Made by a program: the position numbers and the translations under genes | The notes under the pieces: generated by a model | Seen by the model: only the letters and a program-made list of their open reading frames with translations | Told to the model about the DNA's origin: nothing | The model's database searches: none | NCBI GenBank assembly: GCA_014730005.1 | Contig: WJIY01000042.1 | Span: 1-35,674, forward strand | Source of the DNA: Candidatus Babelota bacterium | GTDB lineage: Bacteria; Babelota; Babeliae; Babelales; UASB340 | Length of the DNA: 35,674 nucleotides | Reading direction: 5' to 3' | Part shown: in pieces, positions 28,324 to 35,674 of the stretch | How the letters are laid out: each line of letters starts with the position of its first letter | How positions within the stretch are numbered: position 1 is the first letter of the stretch

Positions 28324-31116
28324 ATGCCGAAAATAAAAGAAGATGCTCTTTTTTTAATAGATGGTTCTTACATTTTATATAGATCTTATTATGGTTTGAG
28401 GTCTTTACAAACATCGAAGGGTATCCCGACACAGGCTATTTACGGTTTTTGTAGAACTATAAAAAAAATGATTGATGATTTTAATCCTCATAATATGATT
28501 TTAGTTTGGGATAGTAAAGGTAAAACATTTAGAAGTGAAATTTTTCAGGAATATAAAGCAACCAGAACAGCAGCACCAAGTGATCTTTTTGAGCAAAAAG
28601 AAGCGATAATGCGTTTTGCATATTTGATTGGATTAAAACAACTTTCTAAAGTTGGATTTGAAGCAGATGACATTATAAATTCGGTCGTACAAAATTTCAA
28701 AGATAGACAAATAATTATAGTTGGACCAGATAAAGATTTATATCAACTATTAACAGATGAAACTGTAATGATATTTGATTCTTTCAAAGATGAGTTGATT
28801 GATGCAAAGACTTTTGAAAAACAAAAAGGTTTTGGGCCAGAAAAAGTGGCGTTTTATTATTCATTATTAGGAGATGTTTCTGATAATATTCCTGGTGTTA
28901 GAAGTATCGGTAAAAAAACAGCGTCAGAGCTTGTGCAAAAATTTGATTCACTAGAAAATTTATATGAAAAAATTGATGTTATAAAAAAAGATCGGATTAA
29001 AAATTTGTTATTTGAAGGAAAAGATAATGCTTTTTTAAGTTTTAGGCTTTTTTCTTTAAAAAATTTTAAGATTAATTTGAAAGAAGAAGATTTTAGATTT
29101 GACAAGGAAAATTGGTCAAATGCAGCATCTTTTTTTAAGGAGTATGAATTTTTAAGTTTACTAAAAGATTTAAAGAAAAAATATGGTTTACCTGTGGAAA
29201 TGAGACAAGATGAAGCCAGGGAAAGACAATTATCAATATTGCAAGCCGAGGGTATAAGCGAAAAAGATGTTCAAGATGCGATTAAAAAAGCGAAAAAATG
29301 GAATTGTTATATAGTAAAGACTGTAGATGGGTTAAATAAAATTATTGAGTTGGCAAATAAAAAAAAAGAGCTTGCACTTGATACAGAAACTACAGGATTT
29401 AAACCATTACAAGATCAATTAGTTGGGATGTCTTTTTCTTTTAATAAAAAAGATGGTTATTATATTCCTTTTTCACATGAAGAAAATGGAGCCAAAGAGC
29501 AATTAAAAAGAAATTATGTTTTAAGTGCAATAGAACCCATTATGCATAATTTAAAAATAAAAAAAATTTTACATAATACGAAATTTGATCAATTGGTTCT
29601 TTTGCAATATGGAATTAATATAAAAAATATCAAATTTGATACGTTAATAGCAGCTAATTTATTGAGAAAGCAGGATTCTGAAAAAATTAATTTAAAAATT
29701 CTTTCAATAAGATATTTAGATGAACCGATGCAAACTTTTAAAGATATTTTGGGTAAACATAAAAAGTTTAATCATGTTCCTATACAACGAGCAGCAGAAT
29801 ACGCAGCTCACGATGCTTTGCAGACTTTTAAATTAAGATCTGTTTTAGAAAAGAAATTGAATAAATATAAAAAAGTAAAAAAAATTTTCAATGATTTAGA
29901 AATGCCAATTTCGCAGGTTCTTTTGAGAATGGAATTAAAAGGCATATTATTAGATGTTGATCGGTTAAAAGAGATTGGGGAAAATATAAATAAAGATTTG
30001 AAAAAGATAAAACAAAAAATTTATGCGGCAATTGAATATAAAAAAAAGTTTCAAAATATAAATTTGAATTCACCGCAACAAATAGAAAAGCTTTTATTTG
30101 AAGAATTAAAACTTCCAGTCTTAAAAAAAAGTGGAAAGGGGCAACGTTCAACAGAACATGAAGTTTTGTTAGAACTTAGTAAGATAAATCCTATTCCTGG
30201 CATGATAATAAAATATAGAGAATATTTTAAATTAAAAAATACATATGTTGAACCTTTAATAAAACAAGTTAATCCAAATACAAATAGAATACATACATCT
30301 TTTAGTCAGATTATGGTAGCGACAGGTAGGATTTCTAGCGCTAATCCTAATTTGCAAAATATTCCAGTTATATCTGAACATGGGATTAAAATTCGTTCTG
30401 CTTTTATTGCGCCGCGGGGACATAGATTTTTATCTGCAGATTATTCGCAAATTGATTTGCGTTCATTAGCGCATCTTTCTGGTGATAAAAAGTTAAAAGA
30501 GGCTTTTTTGCACAATATAGATATTCATGCACAAACGGCGAGCCAGATTTTTGGTATTCCATTAAATAAAGTCACAAATAAAGAAAGACAACTTGGAAAG
30601 CGTATAAATTTTGGAATAATATATGGTTTGACACCTTTTGGTTTAGCAAAGGATTTAAATATTAAAACAAGCGAGGCAAAAGATTATATAGAAAAATATT
30701 TTGAAAATTACAAAGGTGTTACCGCATGGATAGAAAAAACAATTGCATTTGCACATGATAAAGGATTTGTTGAAACTTGGATGGGACGACGTAGATATAT
30801 TCCTGCAATTAAGGAAAAAAATAAAATGTTGTATGAAGCGGCAAAAAGAATAGCAATCAATACTCCTGTCCAAGGTACTTCGGCTGAGATATTAAAATTG
30901 GCTATGATTGCTATTGATAAAGAGTTATCAAAAAATGATTTAGATGCTTTTATGGTATTGCAGATTCATGATGAAGTAATTATAGAATTCGATATGTATG
31001 AAACTGATAAAATCGAAAAAATTGTTAAAAAATGCATGAAAAGTGTTGTTAATTTGAAAGTACCCTTAGATGTTTCTTTAAGAATTGGTAAAAATTGGGA
31101 AAAAATTAGTAAATAA
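28324..31116 (+). CDS. polA: DNA polymerase I, three-domain
   Basis: 5' nuclease (LIDGSYILYRSYYG, GPDKDLYQLL), 3'-5' exonuclease (LALDTETTGF, AAHDALQTF), polymerase (FLSADYSQIDLRSLAHLSGD, KRINFGIIYGLTPFGLA, LQIHDEVIIE). Confidence 0.98.
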   Translation: MPKIKEDALFLIDGSYILYRSYYGLRSLQTSKGIPTQAIYGFCRTIKKMIDDFNPHNMILVWDSKGKTFRSEIFQEYKATRTAAPSDLFEQKEAIMRFAYLIGLKQLSKVGFEADDIINSVVQNFKDRQIIIVGPDKDLYQLLTDETVMIFDSFKDELIDAKTFEKQKGFGPEKVAFYYSLLGDVSDNIPGVRSIGKKTASELVQKFDSLENLYEKIDVIKKDRIKNLLFEGKDNAFLSFRLFSLKNFKINLKEEDFRFDKENWSNAASFFKEYEFLSLLKDLKKKYGLPVEMRQDEARERQLSILQAEGISEKDVQDAIKKAKKWNCYIVKTVDGLNKIIELANKKKELALDTETTGFKPLQDQLVGMSFSFNKKDGYYIPFSHEENGAKEQLKRNYVLSAIEPIMHNLKIKKILHNTKFDQLVLLQYGINIKNIKFDTLIAANLLRKQDSEKINLKILSIRYLDEPMQTFKDILGKHKKFNHVPIQRAAEYAAHDALQTFKLRSVLEKKLNKYKKVKKIFNDLEMPISQVLLRMELKGILLDVDRLKEIGENINKDLKKIKQKIYAAIEYKKKFQNINLNSPQQIEKLLFEELKLPVLKKSGKGQRSTEHEVLLELSKINPIPGMIIKYREYFKLKNTYVEPLIKQVNPNTNRIHTSFSQIMVATGRISSANPNLQNIPVISEHGIKIRSAFIAPRGHRFLSADYSQIDLRSLAHLSGDKKLKEAFLHNIDIHAQTASQIFGIPLNKVTNKERQLGKRINFGIIYGLTPFGLAKDLNIKTSEAKDYIEKYFENYKGVTAWIEKTIAFAHDKGFVETWMGRRRYIPAIKEKNKMLYEAAKRIAINTPVQGTSAEILKLAMIAIDKELSKNDLDAFMVLQIHDEVIIEFDMYETDKIEKIVKKCMKSVVNLKVPLDVSLRIGKNWEKISK

Positions 31117-31265
31117 GTTTTGACTTTTATTTAAAAAAAAGGCAAAATAATGGTGTCTTAGAGGTTAGAATTGAAAAAACTTCGCAGAAGTAGTCTTTTA
31201 TAAAATTTAAAGAATTCGTATTTAAAAGTATTTTAATTAATGTTGATCATTTGTAAGGAATATTC

Positions 31266-31523
31266 ATGGCAACTAGTAAAAGTGGTGGTTCTACTAGTAA
31301 CGGTCGCGATAGCCAAAGTAAACGTTTAGGTTGTAAGCGTTTTGGAGGTCAAAGAGTTACTTGCGGACAAATTTTAATTAGACAGAGAGGTGCCAAGATT
31401 CATCCAGGAAAAGGTGTTAAAAGAGGCGGTGATTGCACATTATTTGCAATTAAAGATGGTTTTGTTAAGTTTCATACAGGTTTAAAACGAAGAAAATTTG
31501 TTTCTGTAGTGGATGAGATATAG
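31266..31523 (+). CDS. rpmA: 50S ribosomal protein L27
   Basis: [23 protein letters not shown] ... [16 protein letters not shown]. Confidence 0.97.
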   Translation: MATSKSGGSTSNGRDSQSKRLGCKRFGGQRVTCGQILIRQRGAKIHPGKGVKRGGDCTLFAIKDGFVKFHTGLKRRKFVSVVDEI

Positions 31524-31589
31524 TAATATGTTTGTTTTAATGAAGTTATGTAATGAGATTTTTAAAGGGATGAGTAGTTAGGAATAATC

Positions 31590-32462
31590 ATGATAAATTT
31601 CTTAAAATATCGTTATTTTTGTTTTGCTTTATCTGTAGCTTTTTTATTGGTAGGTTTGATTGCATATTTTATTAAAGGTGGCTTTACCTATCATATTGAT
31701 TTTTCTGGTGGAGCTGAATTACGTATATCTTTTGAAAATAAAATTGATATCTCAAAAGTAAGAAAAGCAATGTCGGAAAAAGGATGGAAAAATTTTGTTA
31801 TACAAAGTATTGGTAATCAAGGTAAAGAGTTTATTGTCCGTGTTGGTAGTAAAAGTTTAGAAGGACTTGAAAACAAATTTAAAAAAGATATAGACAGTGC
31901 AACGCCTGGAAATAAAATGACTATTAAAAACATCGATTGGGTTGGTGCAGAAGTTGGTAGTGACATGCAGAAAAATGCAATTTTTGCAGTCTTATTATCT
32001 CTTTTGGTTATTTTATTATACATTTCTATTCGTTCTAAATATGCTTATGCAATAGGAGCAGTGGTTGCAATTGCACATGATATTTTAGCTGTTTTAGTTT
32101 TTTTATTACTTGTTGGTGAGCCTATTTCATTATCTGTAGTGGCTGCTTTGTTAGCAATTTTGGGTTATTCTCTTAATGATACAATAGTAATATTTAGTAG
32201 AATAAAAGAAAATTTAATTAAAATGAGAGGTGATTCAATTTATCAAATTGCGAATGTAAGTTTGAATCAAACTTTTACTAGAACCATACGGACCAGTATT
32301 TCAACACTTTTAGCGGTGGGTTCATTTTATATATTTGGGGGTGAAACTTTAAGAGGATTTGCTTTAGCTATGATTGCTGGTACCATTATTGGTACGTATT
32401 CATCTATTTATATTGCAAGTCCTGTAATGTTATCAATTATTTCATTTAAAAACCTGAAGTAA
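31590..32462 (+). CDS. secF: protein translocase subunit SecF
   Basis: HIDFSGGAELRISF, VGAEVGSDMQKNAIFA, IAHDILAVL, GYSLNDTIVIFSRIKENL, TRTIRTSISTLLAV. Confidence 0.95.
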   Translation: MINFLKYRYFCFALSVAFLLVGLIAYFIKGGFTYHIDFSGGAELRISFENKIDISKVRKAMSEKGWKNFVIQSIGNQGKEFIVRVGSKSLEGLENKFKKDIDSATPGNKMTIKNIDWVGAEVGSDMQKNAIFAVLLSLLVILLYISIRSKYAYAIGAVVAIAHDILAVLVFLLLVGEPISLSVVAALLAILGYSLNDTIVIFSRIKENLIKMRGDSIYQIANVSLNQTFTRTIRTSISTLLAVGSFYIFGGETLRGFALAMIAGTIIGTYSSIYIASPVMLSIISFKNLK

Positions 32463-32721
32463 GATAAAGTTTAGGTTAAAATAAAAATTTGTTGAAAAAA
32501 TAAATTATAATTAAATACCTTATTTTTTTTTGATAATTTTATATCATAAATTAAGTTTTCCTTAATCCTTAAATTGAGAGTTTCTCTGGATATATTAATA
32601 GGTTGTTTAGTATTTTTTTATTTTTTTAATATTTAATTGAAGTTTAACGTATAAATTAATGTAAGAATGAGTTTTTTATTAAAATTTTCTTGGTAACAAT
32701 TTAAAATTTTTTAGAATAATT

Positions 32722-34242
32722 ATGGAAACTAATAAAGATAAAAATGTAATAAAGAGGGGAAATATAAAAAAAAGATCAGGGAGTAGGTTTAATGATAAAG
32801 GAATTAAAATTGCTGGAGGTAAAAATTACATGACTAAAAAGGATGATTCTTTAAAAAGAAAAGATGATAATGTTCAAAATAGAAATAATAATAATGCAAG
32901 AACGCGGTATAATAATAAAATAGAAAATAAGAAAAATAGTAGCGATATTAAAGATATAACAAATAAAGAGCATGTTTCTAAAACATCAATAAATGTTCAA
33001 GAATTAAAAGAAATGCCTATTACCGAATTGATAAAATATGCACAAAAATTGGGTATACCAGAGGTATCAGCTTTAAAAAAACAAGAGATTATTTTTAAAA
33101 TTTTAGAATTACAATCTGATAGGAAGATTGAAATATATGGAGAGGGAATATTAGAAAGATTACCCGACGGATTTGGTTTTTTGAGGTCACCTAAATTTAA
33201 TTATGTACCAGGTCCTGATGATATATATGTATCTCCTATTCATATAAAAAGATTTGCCTTAAAAACGGGAGATGTTATTAAGGGAACTTTAAGAAAACCA
33301 AAAGATGGCGAAAAGTATTTTGCACTTAATAGAATTGAAAGTGTTAATTTTCAATCACCGATGCAAACTTTTAATAAAACAGTTTTTGAAAATTTAACTC
33401 CTATTTTTCCAAACGAAAAATTTGATTTAGAGGGTCCCCCATCAGTTATTTCGACACGAATTATGGATATGTTAACACCAATTGGTAAGGGTCAACGTGC
33501 AATGATTGTTGCTCCTCCAAGAACGGGTAAAACAACCTTATTAAAAGAGATTGCTAATACTATTTCTATGAATCATCCTAAAGTTATAATGATGTTATTG
33601 TTAATTGATGAACGACCTGAAGAAGTTACAGATATGCAACGAAGTGTAAATGCTGAGGTTGTTAGTTCAACCTTTGATGAGTATGCTACAAGACATGTGC
33701 AAGTTGCTGAAATTGTTTTAGAAAAAGCAAAACGACTTGTGGAATATGGTCATGATGTTGTTATTTTACTTGATTCTCTTACTCGTTTGGCTCGTGCTTA
33801 TAATACATTAGCGCCAGCTTCAGGTAGAGTTTTGAGTGGCGGTATTGATGCAACAGCTTTACAAAAACCAAAAAGATTTTTTGGTGCTGCTAGAAATATT
33901 GAAGAAGGTGGTTCCTTGACAATAATAGCAACAGCACTTGTTGAAACCGGTTCAAGAATGGATGAAGTTATTTTTGAAGAATTTAAAGGAACTGGTAACA
34001 TGGAAATTCATCTTACTCGCAAGCTTTCTAATAGAAGAATTTATCCAGCATTTGATTTACAAAGTTCAGGAACGCGTCGTGAAGAATTGTTGTTACATGA
34101 AGATGGTGTAAAAAAGATGTGGGTACTTCAGAAATTATTAGGCACAATGAATACTGTTGAAGGAATGGAATTTTTGATTGATAAAATCAAAAAGACTAAG
34201 ACAAATGAAGAATTCTGGAAATTAATGAGTAAGAAGAAATAA
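32722..34242 (+). CDS. rho: transcription termination factor Rho with basic low-complexity N-terminal extension
   Basis: [84 protein letters not shown]. Confidence 0.98.
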   Translation: METNKDKNVIKRGNIKKRSGSRFNDKGIKIAGGKNYMTKKDDSLKRKDDNVQNRNNNNARTRYNNKIENKKNSSDIKDITNKEHVSKTSINVQELKEMPITELIKYAQKLGIPEVSALKKQEIIFKILELQSDRKIEIYGEGILERLPDGFGFLRSPKFNYVPGPDDIYVSPIHIKRFALKTGDVIKGTLRKPKDGEKYFALNRIESVNFQSPMQTFNKTVFENLTPIFPNEKFDLEGPPSVISTRIMDMLTPIGKGQRAMIVAPPRTGKTTLLKEIANTISMNHPKVIMMLLLIDERPEEVTDMQRSVNAEVVSSTFDEYATRHVQVAEIVLEKAKRLVEYGHDVVILLDSLTRLARAYNTLAPASGRVLSGGIDATALQKPKRFFGAARNIEEGGSLTIIATALVETGSRMDEVIFEEFKGTGNMEIHLTRKLSNRRIYPAFDLQSSGTRREELLLHEDGVKKMWVLQKLLGTMNTVEGMEFLIDKIKKTKTNEEFWKLMSKKK

Positions 34243-34247
34243 TAAAT

Positions 34248-35291
34248 ATGTGCATTATTTTAGGCATAGAAACTTCTTGTGATGAAACAGCAGCAGCCGT
34301 CTATGATTTTAAAAATAGACGGCTGCTGTCAAATGAAGTATTTTCTCAAATAAAATTACATGAAATATATGGAGGAGTTGTTCCTGAAATTGCCTCGCGT
34401 TCGCATTTAGAAAAAATCGATATAATAATTCAGCAAGCATTAAATAAATCTAATAAAAATTTAGAAAAAATTGATTATATAGCTGTTACGACAACTCCAG
34501 GCTTGGTGGGGTCACTTTTAATTGGTATTTGTTTTGCAAAAGCGTTAGTTTATGCAAAAAATAAAAAAATAATAGCTGTAAATCATTTAGAAGGACATGT
34601 GTTTTCATCTTGTTTAAAAGATGATTTTTCTACAATCAATGTAGAATTTCCACACATATCTCTTTTAGTTTCAGGAGGCAATTCTGCATTTTATTTGGTT
34701 GATGATTTTGGAAAATATAAGGTTATTGGTCAAACATTAGATGATGCTGCGGGTGAAGCTTTTGATAAAATTGCAAAAATAATTGGTTTTGGATATCCAG
34801 GTGGAGCAAAAATTGAACAGGCAGCTGCGGAAGTTGGATTTAAGGATTTTTTTCATTATCCGAGATTAAAAAATATAAATAAAGATTTAAATTTAAGTTT
34901 TTCAGGTTTAAAAACGGCTGTTCTTTATGATTTAGTCAAACGAAATGCTTATAATTTACAAGATGGACCAGTTTGGGAAAATTTAACTATGGAATTACAA
35001 AATAAAGTTTCAAGCTCTCTTTTGGTTTGTATTGGCGATATTTTTGAGACAAAACTTAAATTGGCGTTTAAATTATATCCAGGCGTTAAAGCATTTACTT
35101 TTGTTGGAGGAGTTGCTTGTAATAAATATCTTGTTAAAAGATTACAAGGTATTTGCCAGAAATATAATAAAAGATTTATAAGTCCTCCGTGTAAATTTTG
35201 TGGAGATAATGCTGCTATGATTGCCTTTGTTGCAGGATATAAATCTTACAAAAATGAATTTTCTCCTTTGACATTAGATGTTTTAAAATAA
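34248..35291 (+). CDS. tsaD: tRNA t6A synthesis protein TsaD (Kae1/Gcp)
   Basis: LGIETSCDETAAAVYD, GGVVPEIASRSHLE, NHLEGHVFSS, LVSGGNSAFYLV, LDDAAGEAFDKIAK, GGVACNKYL. Confidence 0.97.
   Translation: MCIILGIETSCDETAAAVYDFKNRRLLSNEVFSQIKLHEIYGGVVPEIASRSHLEKIDIIIQQALNKSNKNLEKIDYIAVTTTPGLVGSLLIGICFAKALVYAKNKKIIAVNHLEGHVFSSCLKDDFSTINVEFPHISLLVSGGNSAFYLVDDFGKYKVIGQTLDDAAGEAFDKIAKIIGFGYPGGAKIEQAAAEVGFKDFFHYPRLKNINKDLNLSFSGLKTAVLYDLVKRNAYNLQDGPVWENLTMELQNKVSSSLLVCIGDIFETKLKLAFKLYPGVKAFTFVGGVACNKYLVKRLQGICQKYNKRFISPPCKFCGDNAAMIAFVAGYKSYKNEFSPLTLDVLK
34291..34328. repeat. perfect 14-bp inverted repeat inside tsaD 5' coding region
   Basis: CAGCAGCCGTCTAT (34291-34304)-10 nt-ATAGACGGCTGCTG (34315-34328). 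Confidence 0.9.
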
Positions 35292-35315
35292 AATTCGATA
35301 AAAAAATATTTATAA

Positions 35316-35545
35316 TTAACACAAACTCGTAATGTTTTGCAAAATAAATAAACTGTAGAGTTATAAACCTACTTTTCCTGAATGATTTTGCAAACATCAT
35401 ATTCCTGGATTCATCTGTTTTCACAAAAACTATGATGGACAAGCGGATAAAACTTTGCATTCGATATAATCTTTTGATACGTTTATGAAAAGCAAAATTA
35501 CTCAGAATGAACGAGTAAGAAAATTGCATTTAAGTATTACAGGAC
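35316..35545. repeat. intergenic element copy B (diverged relative of 17611-17875)
   Basis: TTAACACAAACTCG...GTTTTGCAAAATAAATAA and TTATAAA...CTGAATGATTTTGCAAA boxes; ATTTTGCAAA box at +69 from TTAAC exactly as in copy A; internal imperfect inverted repeat 35379-35391/35492-35504. Confidence 0.55.
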
Positions 35546-35674
35546 TTTACCTAATGCATAATAGTTTGCTCCAGCAGGTATGATTGAAAATTTTTCATGT
35601 ATGTTTTTTGAATTCTTAAATCCATTAAAACCTGCTCTGTAGATTTTTTCCGTTTGAAAATTTTTTGTTCTTCG
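35537..35674 (-). CDS. possible 3' end of a CDS running off the window edge
   Basis: Open minus-strand frame to window end: RRTKNFQTEKIYRAGFNGFKNSKNIHEKFSIIPAGANYYALGKVL*; not listed in the ORF track (no start in window). Confidence 0.45.
   Translation of the reverse strand, partial: RRTKNFQTEKIYRAGFNGFKNSKNIHEKFSIIPAGANYYALGKVL

Noticed and set aside
35215-35529. 104-aa minus-strand ORF overlapping tsaD end and element B
   Set aside because: Overlaps tsaD antisense; comparison with the ORF over element A (17611..17838) needs frame shifts, so the similarity looks like DNA/RNA-level rather than protein conservation.

Overview
AT-rich bacterial window (35.7 kb) made mostly of housekeeping genes plus orphan exported proteins. 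Presence of BamA, a putative outer-membrane barrel and PBP1A indicates a diderm cell with peptidoglycan. The gene mix and many orphan exported proteins recall Candidatus Dependentiae (TM6/Babeliae) or a similar reduced, host-associated lineage, but that is inference without a search. Recognised genes: pbp1A, bioY, recD2, a eukaryote-type deoxynucleoside kinase, a partial ATP synthase operon (c, b, b', delta, alpha), bamA, groES/groEL, gpmI, rsmE, tsaB, ruvX, polA, rpmA, secF, rho, tsaD. A lipase-like membrane-anchored hydrolase and a run of three orphan exported, mostly helical proteins occupy about 14.9-21.3 kb. Most interesting signals: (1) two diverged copies of an unexplained intergenic element (about 17611-17875 and 35316-35545) with conserved boxes at identical spacing, internal inverted repeats and a central hairpin; (2) a near-identical decapeptide, DYSNLDL[D/N]DL, in two otherwise unrelated exported proteins; (3) a broken-up ATP synthase operon whose c subunit carries most of a Na+-binding signature; (4) a perfect 14-bp GC-rich inverted repeat inside the start of tsaD, just after rho. 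No tRNA, rRNA, CRISPR array or intact mobile element was seen.
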